This document shows, piece after piece, positions 9,132 through 17,846 of a stretch of 64,000 nt of DNA. Numbering within the stretch: the first letter of the stretch is position 1; each line of letters starts with the position of its first letter. The notes beneath the pieces were generated by a model. That model was not told the origin of the DNA. It saw only the letters and a list, made by a program, of their open reading frames with translations, and searched no databases. Origin of the DNA: Phycicoccus sp. Root101 (GTDB lineage Bacteria > Actinomycetota > Actinomycetes > Actinomycetales > Dermatophilaceae). The translations under genes were made by a program, and so were the position numbers. The stretch is from NCBI RefSeq assembly GCF_001426245.1, contig NZ_LMCM01000009.1, positions 62,001 to 126,000 of the forward strand, in the 5' to 3' direction.

Positions 9132-10056
9132 CCTGTCCGAGCTCCTGGCCGCGGAAGCGCGCCGACAGGAGCCGACCAGCCAGCCCCCGTTCGAGGACCT
9201 GATTCGGGCACGCCGAGGGCGCGACCGTCGAGGGCGCATCGCCGCAGGTTCCCTCCTCGTGGCGGCCGTTGCCGGTGTGGCACTGGTTCCCACGCTCGTT
9301 GCTGCTCAACGACCCCCGACCACAAGCGTCGTCGTCGGGCCCGGGTCGGCGGCAACGGTCACAGGCGTCCTGCGCTCCAGCGGAGGACCGGTGGGTACTG
9401 GGCAGTTCGGCTTGCCTGGCGTGATCGTGTTCGAGTCAGCCACCGGCCAGACCACCACCACCAAAACTGGGAGCGACGGCACGTTCACCACCGCCGTCAA
9501 GCCAGGGACGTACACGGTCACCGGCACCAGCCCGCGATACGGCGACGGGAAGTCCACGTGCCGCGCCACTGACCCGGTCACGGTCAGCCGAACCGACCTC
9601 GCAAGTGTGACGGTCTTCTGCCAGATGAGAACCGCTGCGGCCCCGCCCGCCGGGTCGCTCACGGCTCGCCTGATCCTGCCCACCCCAACGATCCGCACCG
9701 GCGAGTCGGTGACGGCCCAGATCATCCTGACCAACAACACCGGGCAGGAGATCCACCTGGTCGGGTGCGGGCCCATCTACACAGTGCTCCTGACCGGGAA
9801 CGGCTACACGCCCGGTCCCTCATGGTTGGACTGCGCCAAACCGATCACGATCCCCAAGGGCGATACGACTTACCCGGTCACGGTTGCCGCGACCTACAGC
9901 GAGTGTTCACCGCGCGGCGATCAGGGCATGGCCAAGTGCCTGCCGAAGAACGGCTCCATGCCCGGCCTACCCCGAGGCCGCTACACGGCAACCACGTGGG
10001 GCGTGACCGACCAGGTGCCCCTCCCGGCTCCCATCACCGTGACCGTGAAGCCGTAG
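9124..10056 (+). CDS. Single-span membrane protein with extracellular beta domains, putative anti-sigma factor
   Basis: 310 residues. A ~40-residue cytosolic part is followed by one membrane span (about 40-62, SLLVAAVAGVALVPTLVA) and a large extracytoplasmic region. The first outside domain has the carboxypeptidase-regulatory-like pattern (GVIVFESATGQTTTTKTGSD, then GTFTTAVKPGTYTV). The second is an Ig-like beta domain with paired Cys. ATG 9124 follows GAGGAGG and overlaps the sigma gene's stop. By position and topology it should sequester the sigma factor and respond to an envelope signal. The cytosolic part has no recognisable zinc-binding anti-sigma motif, so this role is inferred. Confidence 0.65.
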   Translation: MPDLSELLAAEARRQEPTSQPPFEDLIRARRGRDRRGRIAAGSLLVAAVAGVALVPTLVAAQRPPTTSVVVGPGSAATVTGVLRSSGGPVGTGQFGLPGVIVFESATGQTTTTKTGSDGTFTTAVKPGTYTVTGTSPRYGDGKSTCRATDPVTVSRTDLASVTVFCQMRTAAAPPAGSLTARLILPTPTIRTGESVTAQIILTNNTGQEIHLVGCGPIYTVLLTGNGYTPGPSWLDCAKPITIPKGDTTYPVTVAATYSECSPRGDQGMAKCLPKNGSMPGLPRGRYTATTWGVTDQVPLPAPITVTVKP

Positions 10057-10082
10057 CGCACTGAGGTCGGCACGAGCAGGCT

Positions 10083-10478
10083 GTGACCGACTCGTCACTG
10101 TCAACGAGCGATGGCTGTCCACGCGATTGCCCGCAGGAGCGGAGTGCGCACCTCGATGATCTGACGACGAGCGACCAGGACCTCGTGGTGACCCGGTGGC
10201 GCCGACACGGCAAGGACCGGCTGTACGTGGCGACTCCAGGCGGAGCCAAAGTCGGGTTCTGGGAAGTCGTCACAGACACCGTGCACCCGGCCCGATTGGC
10301 CTGCCGGCGGTCTGCTCGTATGGAGCACGAGGGTCGCCACAGCGCTCGCTCAGGGCCGATTGTCCAGCAGGTCCCGAGGCTGGCACCGGTCCCTCGACAG
10401 CCCTCGCGAACCCGGCGGGGCACCGTTGGGTCTACAGGTATCCGCCCCACCCGCCACCGACGACGCCCCGGGAGGTGA
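10083..10478 (+). pseudogene. Fragment resembling the N-terminal part of a NERD-type protein
   Basis: The frame from GTG 10083 contains VVTRWRRHGKDRLYVATPGG followed by AKVGFWEVVTDTVHP. This resembles the conserved start of actinobacterial nuclease-related (NERD) domain proteins, in which an R/K-rich strand, LYV and a G-x-x-DLxTGE turn precede the catalytic part. Here the similarity ends after about 70 residues. The rest is Arg-rich filler that runs 47 bases into the convergent FG-GAP gene. I read it as a decayed remnant; a small functional protein is less likely. Confidence 0.35.
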
Positions 10479-11682
10479 ATTGCGCGCGGGCGTTCCCGGC
10501 ATACAAGCGTAGGTAGCCACGACCGTCGACCGTGAGGAGGTCTGGGTTTCCGTCGTCGTTCCAATCGGTGCTGAGCATGGTGAGAGCGTTGCTGAACCCG
10601 CCGCCGATCTTGTATCCACGGTGGGCAAACCCTCCATGGCCGTTGCCAGGGAACAACCAGATGGTGCCGTCGGTGCGTAGACCGAGAATGTCGGGGTGGT
10701 GGTCGCCGTTCTGGTCGCCAGCCCCGAGCAGCTGGCGGTAGCCGCCCCAACCGCTGCCAAGACGGACACCGCCGGCAAGGGTGTCCTGATCGGTGTGCCG
10801 GTAGTAGTACAGGTCGCCTGTGTCTTTGACGCCCATGACGTCCGGTTCACCATCCCCCGACCAATCGTCGGGCGAGAACACCTTGGACATTCTGGTCCAC
10901 CCGCGCGACAGCGCGTACTCATAGTTGAGGTTCCACTGATAGACGCCCGTGGCGAGATGCTCGCGAAACGTGCCGTCGTAGTTGACGCTCCAGAAGGTGC
11001 GGATCTCGTTCTGGGGAACGGGTCCGTAGTGGGAAAGCAGGATCCGCTCGTCCTGAAGGTTTCTACCGATGATCGCCGTGCTGCCCGTGAATCCGCCTCG
11101 GCAGTTGCCCCGGTGAAGTGCAACCACTCCGGCGGAGCTCACAGTGACCAGGTCTGAGCACGTGTCGTTGTCCCAGCTACCCGTGGCGACGATTCGCGGC
11201 CCGTGCGCTCTTGGGATGACAGTCTGCGACACCTTCGGCCCGAGCCCTATGTCGCTGTTGGCTTGCACCGCGATCGTGTACGACTGCATGTCCGTCAAGC
11301 CGGTGATCGTGACCGATCGTGCGGACGCACCGACCGTGACGGTCTTCTCGGGCTGTGCGACGGTGACGACGAACCCTGTGGTCGGTGTGTCCCCGCTGTA
11401 GGGCGCCAACCACCGTACGGTCACCATCTCCTCCCCCGGCACGATGGTGGGGCTGTGCATGATCGGGGGAACGGTCACGTTGGGCGCCAGTCCGGCGAGA
11501 CTGGCATTTCCCACTGCAGTGCCGCTGACGGTCCGATTCCCGTCGACGGCAGAAGCCGACCCGGCACTGAGGGCAGGAACGGTGACTGCGATGAGCACCC
11601 CCAGGACAAGAGCGGACCGCCGACCACCTCGACCTGTGACAGGACGGTGAGACCCATGTTCGTTCTGCGCGCCACCCGACAT
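10432..11682 (-). CDS. Secreted FnIII plus FG-GAP/VCBS repeat protein
   Basis: 416 residues. A signal peptide is visible (SALVLGVLIAVTVPALSAGS, cleavage after ASA). A fibronectin type III domain follows at about 75-160 (VTVRWLAPYSGDTPTTGFVV to SYTIAVQANSDIGLGP). Several FG-GAP/VCBS blades come next, seen as repeated D-x-[DN]-x-[DN]-G-x-x-D motifs such as DDWSGDGEPDVMGVK, DQNGDHHPDILGL and DWNDDGNPDLLTVD. The blades should form a calcium-bound beta-propeller on the cell surface. No catalytic domain is seen, so it is probably a binding or adhesion protein. ATG 11682 has a G-rich ribosome site. Confidence 0.85.
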   Translation of the reverse strand: MSGGAQNEHGSHRPVTGRGGRRSALVLGVLIAVTVPALSAGSASAVDGNRTVSGTAVGNASLAGLAPNVTVPPIMHSPTIVPGEEMVTVRWLAPYSGDTPTTGFVVTVAQPEKTVTVGASARSVTITGLTDMQSYTIAVQANSDIGLGPKVSQTVIPRAHGPRIVATGSWDNDTCSDLVTVSSAGVVALHRGNCRGGFTGSTAIIGRNLQDERILLSHYGPVPQNEIRTFWSVNYDGTFREHLATGVYQWNLNYEYALSRGWTRMSKVFSPDDWSGDGEPDVMGVKDTGDLYYYRHTDQDTLAGGVRLGSGWGGYRQLLGAGDQNGDHHPDILGLRTDGTIWLFPGNGHGGFAHRGYKIGGGFSNALTMLSTDWNDDGNPDLLTVDGRGYLRLYAGNARAQFTSRGVVGGGWGGYL

Positions 11683-12004
11683 GACTGCCCCCAAATCACG
11701 CCAGACCGTTCCGGCTGAAGGAATCCTGGGGCACCACCTGCCGCCCAGCAATGACAGTTGTCACGAACGCGGGTCGTTTGCGGCCGACGCGTGGATGAGG
11801 AACACCTATCTCGACGCGATGGTGGCACTCCCCCCTCGTGAACTCACGCCTCGTCCTCGCCGCGGCCGGTTGGGTCGCGGTGACGGGGTCGCGAGCTACG
11901 ACCACACGTGGAAGCCGAGCGAGCCTGACACGCGTTTCCACTCGTCCCGTCCCGTCAGGGAGACTGGGGGGAACACCGACCGTAGCTTTGACAAGGAGCC
12001 CACC
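11683..12004. other. Intergenic region between divergent genes
   Basis: About 320 bases separate the FG-GAP gene and the cold-shock gene. The only clear element is AAGGAG (11993-11998), the ribosome site of the cold-shock gene. Both promoters must lie here but I could not define them. Confidence 0.5.
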
Positions 12005-12949
12005 GTGACCGAGGGAACCGTTCGCTGGTTCGATGCCGACCGAGGGTTCGGCTTCATCGCCCTCGGGCCGGAGGCAGAGGACCTGTACGTGCATGCGTCC
12101 GAAATCATCAGCAACGACGCGATGAAGCTGCTCCGCGAGGGGCAGGTGGTCGAGTTCGAGATCGGCGAAGGGGACCGCGGACCGCAGGCGCGCCGCGTCC
12201 GGGTCACGGCCGACCAGGCCGCGGATACGCCGCTGGGCGTGCTCGGCACCGTCTCCTGGTACGAGCCCGCCAAGGGGTACGGCTTCGTGACTCCCGACGA
12301 CGGTGACGGCGAGGTGTTCGTGCACAGCTCGGCCATCGTGGGGGGCGGCGTCGTCCGCGAGGGACAACGGGTGGCGTTCCTCGTCGTCGACGGGGAGCGG
12401 GGACTGCAGGCTGACCCCCTGCTCCCCCTGGGAGCCCAGGCCGCCCAGCAGGCCCAGTCCTCCGACGGGGCTGACGGCACCGTGTCCTGGTACGACGTGG
12501 ACAAGGGCTTCGGGTTCATCACCCCCGAGTCGGGCGGCTCCGACGTCTTCGTCCACGTCCGCGAACTGGCCCACGGACTCGCGGAGCTGGACGAGGGCGA
12601 CCGGGTGACGTACGACGTGGTCGTGAGCGACAAGGGCCCGCAGGCTCGCGACGTGCGCCTCGCGCGCAGCTCGACATCGAGGGGCGCACCTTCGACGTCG
12701 CCGACCCGCGCTCGGTCGGGACACCGGGAGCCATCCGACGCACCGGTGCGCGGCGGCGAGGGCGTGGTTGCGCGCTACGACGCGGACCGGGGGTTCGGGT
12801 TCATCGCCCCGGACGCCGGTGGCGCGGACCTGTTCGTGCACGTGTCGGTCGTCAGGGGCACCGAGGCGCTGCACGAGGGCGATCGGGTCCGCTACCAGGT
12901 ACGACACAGCGATCGAGGACCACAGGCCGATCGCGTCGAACTGATCTGA
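12005..12949 (+). CDS. Protein of four tandem cold shock domains
   Basis: 314 residues from GTG 12005, eight bases after AAGGAG. Four complete OB-fold cold shock domains start near residues 3, 81, 158 and 253. Each has both nucleic-acid-binding motifs. RNP1 reads RGFGFIAL, KGYGFVTP, KGFGFITP and RGFGFIAP. RNP2 reads LYVHAS, VFVHSS, VFVHVR and LFVHVS. Each domain ends with a (G)DRGPQA-like turn (the second reads GERGLQA). A Ser/Pro/Arg-rich linker of about 30 residues precedes the fourth domain. Usual bacterial Csps are single domains of ~70 residues that melt RNA structure. This array should bind longer single-stranded RNA or DNA. It lies next to several stress-type genes. Confidence 0.92.
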   Translation: MTEGTVRWFDADRGFGFIALGPEAEDLYVHASEIISNDAMKLLREGQVVEFEIGEGDRGPQARRVRVTADQAADTPLGVLGTVSWYEPAKGYGFVTPDDGDGEVFVHSSAIVGGGVVREGQRVAFLVVDGERGLQADPLLPLGAQAAQQAQSSDGADGTVSWYDVDKGFGFITPESGGSDVFVHVRELAHGLAELDEGDRVTYDVVVSDKGPQARDVRLARSSTSRGAPSTSPTRARSGHREPSDAPVRGGEGVVARYDADRGFGFIAPDAGGADLFVHVSVVRGTEALHEGDRVRYQVRHSDRGPQADRVELI

Positions 12950-13192
12950 GCAGAAAGGCGCCTCGCGCGCTCTTGCAGAAACCGTCGGACGCGCCGGACG
13001 TCCCTCGCGAGGAACACGGAGGCGCCGGCCATGTATCCGTTGTGTCACTTGGGGTCACAGGACAGCATGGCCTCCCCTTGGACGTGGACCGGCAGAGGCT
13101 GAACGGCCTTGCCCGAGGTGCCCGCAGAAGGGGATCCGGCGGCGGCCACCACGGGCCTGTTGTTGCGTTCCTCCTCCTCGTGCGCAGGACGC

Positions 13193-14737
13193 TCAGTAAC
13201 GGCGGGTCAATCGCTGAATGGCGGACCTTCCATCCGGGTCGTAAAGCGTGCGGTACATCGGCGTGGCCCAGATCCGCGTCCAAGGCGACAGAGGGGGCTC
13301 CGCCAGGGGACGCAGTCGGCCCGGCGGGCGCTCACCCACCCGCCCGACACCGTGCCACTGCTGGAGCCGCCGCGCCGACTCGGCGAAGGCCTCGAACATC
13401 GTTGACAGCTCGACCTCGCCACCCTCCGCTCGGTCGAGGTGCTCGTTTGCCAAGGTCGTGCGCAGCCCTCGGGCGTAGCCTTCGTCGAGCACCGCGACCG
13501 ACACCTCGGAGTCGTGGGTCCATGACCGGCGGTTGAAGTTGTCCGACCCGACGGTGGCCCAGGTGTCGTCGATGATGCACACCTTGGCGTGCACGTAGAC
13601 GGGTACTCCGGCGTGGTTCTCCAGACCGTAGAAGGCGACACGGTCACCACCCGCCTGCCGCAGGATGTCGGCCGCACGTTCTCGACCAATCAAGTTCGGC
13701 GGCTGGCTGAAGTACCCGTCCTGGTCCGGGTGGTGCGGCAAGACAGCTATCAGCCTCAGCTCGTCGTTGTCGCGCAGCGCCTGCGCGAACGTCTCCGCGA
13801 CGTGCCGGGACCACAGGTACTGGTCCTCGAGATAGATCAGCCGGCGGGCGCGTCGGATCGCCTTCGTATAGCCGCGCGCGACGCTCCGCTCGCCCTTCGG
13901 TGCGAAGCGGTACCCCGGGAGACGCTTCGGATAGGTCCGCAGCAGTTGCAACGGCATCTCACCGACCGGCTCGGGATCCGGCAGCTGTGGGGGCAGCGGT
14001 CGGAGCCGCTTCGGTTCGTCCTTGCGCAGCCGGTCGCCAAGCAGCCGCAACGGATCTCGGGTCAGGGGTCGCGGGTCGTCCCAACGCTCGCGGAACACCG
14101 TCTCCACGTCACCGACGGCTGGGCCCTTCACCATCAGCTGGATGTCGTGCCACGGCGGCCGCTTCCCGTAGACCTTCGCCATCGGTTGGGTCTGGGGGTC
14201 GCCGTGGTGGTCGCGATCGTCCCGGCGGCTGTGACAGAGGTCGATCCCGCCCACGAACGCCACGTCGAGCTCGGGGCGACCGGGGTGCCGAAGCACCACG
14301 AACTTCTGGTGGTGTGAGCCGCCGGGGCGGACCCGCATGTCGAGCTCGCACTCGCCGCCTGCCGCGTTGATGTCCTCGCCCATGTGCCGGTTCTCGGTGG
14401 CGGAGAACTGCAGCCGGTCCAGATGGGAGCGCCAGAGCAGCCCGCGCACGTCCACTCCACGCTCAGCCCCGCGGCTCAACACGCGGGCTATCTCGCTGCC
14501 AGGCTCGCCCAGCAGTTGTTCGTCGGGGTCGCCGCGCCAGTCGACGAAGAGCAGCAGGTCGCCGTCACGCATGTTCGACACGCTCCGGTGCAGCTCCGCG
14601 TAGTAGGCGACGCCATGCACGAGCGGGACGACTGTGTTGCCCTCGGTCCAAGCCTTGCCGTCCGAGTGCCGTCGGTCGAGGGAAGTCTCACCGTTGCCGC
14701 GCCCTGCACCATCGAGGAACCACTGTGCCGCTGTCAC
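13193..14737 (-). CDS. Phospholipase D-family protein with two HKD sites
   Basis: 514 residues. The first phosphatidyltransferase site is HHQKFVVLRHPG (near residue 140). The second is canonical: VHAKVCIIDDTWATVGSDNF (about 380-400). The N-terminal half also has VDWRGDPDEQLLGEPG and MGEDINAAGGECELDMRV, typical of large actinobacterial PLD proteins. In the first site the Asp of HxKxxxxD is displaced by an intervening HPGRPE segment, so pairing of the two half-sites should be checked. There is no signal peptide, so it probably acts from the cytosolic side. The start is GTG 14737; no better in-frame start is visible. Confidence 0.88.
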   Translation of the reverse strand: MTAAQWFLDGAGRGNGETSLDRRHSDGKAWTEGNTVVPLVHGVAYYAELHRSVSNMRDGDLLLFVDWRGDPDEQLLGEPGSEIARVLSRGAERGVDVRGLLWRSHLDRLQFSATENRHMGEDINAAGGECELDMRVRPGGSHHQKFVVLRHPGRPELDVAFVGGIDLCHSRRDDRDHHGDPQTQPMAKVYGKRPPWHDIQLMVKGPAVGDVETVFRERWDDPRPLTRDPLRLLGDRLRKDEPKRLRPLPPQLPDPEPVGEMPLQLLRTYPKRLPGYRFAPKGERSVARGYTKAIRRARRLIYLEDQYLWSRHVAETFAQALRDNDELRLIAVLPHHPDQDGYFSQPPNLIGRERAADILRQAGGDRVAFYGLENHAGVPVYVHAKVCIIDDTWATVGSDNFNRRSWTHDSEVSVAVLDEGYARGLRTTLANEHLDRAEGGEVELSTMFEAFAESARRLQQWHGVGRVGERPPGRLRPLAEPPLSPWTRIWATPMYRTLYDPDGRSAIQRLTRRY

Positions 14738-15076
14738 GTGCCATGCATAGCGGTGATCACGGCCCCGGCGAAAGGCCGTACGTCATGCCGTAGGGGTCGG
14801 CGAGCCTGTCCGCCGGTCACGTTGTCCGCTGGTCACGTGGTGTCGGACAGCCCCGAAGCGGGCCCTCGGAAGGGATCCGCCGGTTCAGCCAGACAACGGG
14901 TGGCCGCTTACTGGTCGGCAGGATGCTCCCTCGTCGGGCGCTTGCTGTCGAGCGCGGCGCGGGTGGGACCCAGGACGGACCTGGGATCGCTCAGCGAACG
15001 CGGCACCGTCCTGACCCGGGCCCACAGACCCGCGCACCCTCCTGGCTTGCGACATCCGGCGTGTGACCATCAAGTC
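14738..15076. other. Intergenic region, nothing recognised
   Basis: About 340 bases between the divergent phospholipase gene and the small zinc-ribbon gene. I found no gene, repeat or clear promoter here. Confidence 0.5.
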
Positions 15077-15259
15077 ATGGTCCGACGTTCAGGGACCTGC
15101 CCCAGGTGCGCATCGCCCAAGTGGACGATCGTCACCGGTCCTCGGGCCAGAGACGACGCACGCCCTGCCAGAACCCATCATGTAGCTCGGTGCCACTCCT
15201 GCGGTCACCCGTGGGATCCCGCGCCAAGTGTGGGCGCACGCGGTCAAGCCAGCGATTGA
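15077..15259 (+). CDS. Small zinc-ribbon protein
   Basis: 60 residues with two Cys pairs, CPRCASPKW and CHSCGHPW, spaced about 30 residues apart. This is a classic zinc ribbon. The Trp after each pair is common in small actinobacterial zinc-ribbon proteins of unknown role. No ribosome-binding site is visible before ATG 15077, so translation may be leaderless or weak. It is too small for a confident family assignment. Confidence 0.5.
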   Translation: MVRRSGTCPRCASPKWTIVTGPRARDDARPARTHHVARCHSCGHPWDPAPSVGARGQASD

Positions 15260-15413
15260 CGCATCGAGGTGCCGCGCGCCTCGAGCTGGCGCGGTGCGCC
15301 AGACCGTCGCGAGGCGTCAACTGGGTGAGCGGAGATCTGACGCTGCCCAACGACATTCGACTGCGCCCCGTGTGCGGGACGACTCTGGGGGTGGACGGGG
15401 GTAGAAGAGGGGT

Positions 15414-16277
15414 TCAGAACACGGGTTTCCCGCCAGTGACACCCAGAACAGAACCGGAGACGAAGCTCGCTTCGTCCGAGGCAAGGAAGACGAAGGCCGA
15501 GGCGACCTCAACCGGATGACCGGCACGACCCAGCGGCGTGTCTGAGCCGAAGCCCTGGACCTTCTCGGCCGGCATGGTTGCCGGGATGAGCGGCGTCCAG
15601 ATCGGACCGGGCGCGACGGCATTCACGCGAATCCCGGTAGGGCCCAACTCCTGTGCGAGATTGACGACCAGGTTGTTCAGAGCGGCCTTGGTCGCGGCGT
15701 AGTCCAAGAGATGCTGCGAGGGCGAATATGCCTGAACCGACGTCGTCACGACCACGCACCCACCACCGCTCAGCTGTGGGGCCAGAGCCTCGGTCAGCCA
15801 GAACGGTGAGAAGACGTTGGTCTCGAACGTTCGACGAATCTGCTCTGGCGAGAAGTCGCTGAGCTCGTCATGTGTCATCTGGTAGGCCGCGTTGCAGACG
15901 AGGACGTCCAGCCCGCCCAGCAACTCGACGGCGCGGTCGGCAAGGTTCTTGTTCGCCTCCCAGGTGCGCAGGTCGCCGGGGACGGAGTACGCCTGCCTAC
16001 CGACGGACCGCGCGAAGTCGACCGTTTCGTCAGCGTCGGCCTGCTCCTCAGGAAGGTGGGCCAGCACGAGATCGGCTCCCTCCTTGGCGAATGCGACGGC
16101 ACACGCTCTCCCGATCCCCGAGTCTCCGCCCGTGATCACCGCGCGTTTGCCCGCCAGCCGGCCGCGGCCCACATACGACTCTTCGCCGTGGTCCGGTCGA
16201 GGGTCAAGGTGACCAACGGCGCCTGGCCAGTCCTGCTGCTGTCCAGCAATGTTCGAGAGATCTGCTCGTGCGTCCAT
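15414..16277 (-). CDS. Short-chain dehydrogenase/reductase (YghA/glucose dehydrogenase-like)
   Basis: 287 residues. A ~40-residue N-terminal extension (QQQDWPGAVGHLDPRPDHGE) precedes the Rossmann fold, as in YghA/YhxC-type SDRs linked to general stress in many bacteria. The cofactor loop is TGGDSGIGRA. The NNAG-like motif reads VCNAA. The catalytic set is Ser in VVTTSVQAY and YAATK for Tyr-x-x-x-Lys. The C-terminus TGGKPVF is also typical. The substrate is not predictable from sequence. Its neighbours are stress-type genes. Confidence 0.9.
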   Translation of the reverse strand: MDARADLSNIAGQQQDWPGAVGHLDPRPDHGEESYVGRGRLAGKRAVITGGDSGIGRACAVAFAKEGADLVLAHLPEEQADADETVDFARSVGRQAYSVPGDLRTWEANKNLADRAVELLGGLDVLVCNAAYQMTHDELSDFSPEQIRRTFETNVFSPFWLTEALAPQLSGGGCVVVTTSVQAYSPSQHLLDYAATKAALNNLVVNLAQELGPTGIRVNAVAPGPIWTPLIPATMPAEKVQGFGSDTPLGRAGHPVEVASAFVFLASDEASFVSGSVLGVTGGKPVF

Positions 16278-16592
16278 GAGCGAGCCATACCCCGTTCAGT
16301 CCGGGGCATGCATACCTGGGTCGGCTGTGGTCGCGTGTCCCTTGACTCAGCGGCACGCGACAAGTGAGCGGTTCGCGTTCGACCTTGATGGGGGCACGCG
16401 CAACGTCCCACGACCCGTGGCTCGCCGATCGACGGCGGACGCTGCTCGGGCCTACGCGCTGGCCGCAGTTCCCTCGAGGCTGACCACGGTCGTCCTACGC
16501 AAGACCCCGCTCAGAACGTGCCATCGCCACACTGCGTGGGCAGCGGTGCGCGAGCCGCTCAGCACATCTGCGCAGGTCAGGGGCTCACAAAT

Positions 16593-16618
16593 GGTTTGGG
16601 GCGTCAGGCCGGGGGTAG
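16593..16618 (+). promoter_or_regulatory. SigB/SigF-type stress promoter
   Basis: GGTTT (16593-16597) and GGGTAG (16613-16618) are separated by 15 bases. This matches the actinobacterial general-stress consensus GTTT-N14-16-GGGTA(T). It lies 62 bases upstream of the first gene of the three-gene operon. The rest of the ~400-base gap back to the dehydrogenase gene shows nothing I can name. Confidence 0.65.
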
Positions 16619-16680
16619 ATAGGGAGAAGGCGCCCAGCACCGAACGGCGTGCCACCCCCTTCAACAGGACTGGACGAGAC

Positions 16681-17430
16681 ATGAGTGAGATGTACGGAAC
16701 GACCAGTAGGGACGACTACGACAACACGCGTGAACTGGGCACCGTCGAGGTGACCCACGGGCGCGAGGACCGTGCCTTCTCGGATGAGGTCGGCGCCACG
16801 AGTACGAACGACGCGGCCAGCACCAAGGACGTCGCCAAGGAGGAGGCGAAGGCCACCGGCGAGCAGGTCAAGGACGGTGCGGCGCACGTGGCACAGGTTG
16901 GCAGGGACGAGGTGAAGAACGTCGCCCAGGAGACCAGCCAGCAGGCCAAGGAACTCTGGCAGCAGACGCGCACGCAGCTGATGGACCAGAGTGCCCAGCA
17001 GCAGACCCGGGTCGCCGAGGGCCTGCGTTCCCTGAGCGAGGAGCTGTCGGGCATGGCCCGTGGCTCCGAGCAGCAGGGCGTCGCCAGCGACCTTGCCCAC
17101 CAAGCGTCACAGCGGATGGGCGATGCGGCGGCGTGGTTGGACCAGCGCGATCCTGGTTCGCTGGTCTCCGAGGTGAAGCAGTTCGCCCGCCAGCGTCCGG
17201 GCACCTTCCTCGCGACCGCGGCCCTGGTTGGCCTGGTGGGGGGACGCCTGAGCCGTGGACTCGTGGCAGACCACCAGGACCAGGACGCTAGCGGGACCAG
17301 CGATGCGGCCACGACCACGGCGCCGGCCGCGGCTCCGGCTGCGGCTCCGGTCGCACCGGTTGTCGACCACAGCACTGCCGGGTTCTCCGCCTACAGCGCG
17401 CCCGTCAGCACCGGCGAGTCGCCCCGATGA
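16681..17430 (+). CDS. Long-helix stress-associated protein with one membrane-like segment
   Basis: 249 residues. The centre (about 50-150) is an Ala/Gln/Lys/Glu-rich amphipathic helix with patterns like KDVAKEEAKATGEQVKDGA and SQQAKELWQQTRTQLMDQ. This resembles apolipophorin/LEA-like actinobacterial proteins. Near 180 the stretch PGTFLATAALVGLVGGRL is hydrophobic and could anchor or insert in the membrane. An Ala/Pro-rich tail follows. The stop overlaps the next gene as ATGA. This is the first gene of a three-gene operon behind a stress-type promoter. Confidence 0.75.
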   Translation: MSEMYGTTSRDDYDNTRELGTVEVTHGREDRAFSDEVGATSTNDAASTKDVAKEEAKATGEQVKDGAAHVAQVGRDEVKNVAQETSQQAKELWQQTRTQLMDQSAQQQTRVAEGLRSLSEELSGMARGSEQQGVASDLAHQASQRMGDAAAWLDQRDPGSLVSEVKQFARQRPGTFLATAALVGLVGGRLSRGLVADHQDQDASGTSDAATTTAPAAAPAAAPVAPVVDHSTAGFSAYSAPVSTGESPR

Positions 17431-17846
17431 GCCACCCCGACCAGCTCGACGACCCCCAGGCCCGCTCGCTGAGCAACGTCGGCGAGCTGTTCGCGGACAT
17501 CAGTCGCGACCTGTCAACCCTGGTGCGCCAGGAGATGGAGCTGGCCAAGGTCGAGATGCGCGAGTCCGCCACCAAGGCGGGCAAGGGCGCCGGGATGCTC
17601 GCCGGAGCCGGTGTCGCCGGTCACTTCGTCCTGCTCTTCCTGTCCGTCGCCGCATGGTGGGGACTGGGCAACCACATCGGACGTGGGTGGTCAGCCCTCG
17701 TCGTGGCAGGCGTGTGGGCTGTCATCGCTGCAGTTCTGGCTGCACGAGGACGAGGAGAGATCAAGCAGGTCAAGGGAATTCCACAGACAACCAAGACTGC
17801 CCGGGAGATCCCCGACGCGCTCAAAGGGAACGAGGACCACGCATGA
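17427..17846 (+). CDS. Actinobacterial holin-X / phage-holin-like family membrane protein
   Basis: 139 residues. The N-terminal half is an amphipathic helix (LSTLVRQEMELAKVEMRESA), followed by two membrane spans (around GVAGHFVLLFLSVAAWWGL and SALVVAGVWAVIAAVLAA) and a basic tail. This is the layout of the putative Actinobacterial Holin-X family (formerly DUF1469). Despite the name, it is usually chromosomal and stress-linked rather than a lysis protein. ATGA overlaps on both sides show a tight operon. Confidence 0.88.
   Translation: MSHPDQLDDPQARSLSNVGELFADISRDLSTLVRQEMELAKVEMRESATKAGKGAGMLAGAGVAGHFVLLFLSVAAWWGLGNHIGRGWSALVVAGVWAVIAAVLAARGRGEIKQVKGIPQTTKTAREIPDALKGNEDHA

Noticed and set aside
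17427-17846. A prophage lysis gene (holin)
   Set aside because: The holin-X family is chromosomal in actinobacteria; no endolysin, capsid or integrase is nearby and the operon looks stress-related.
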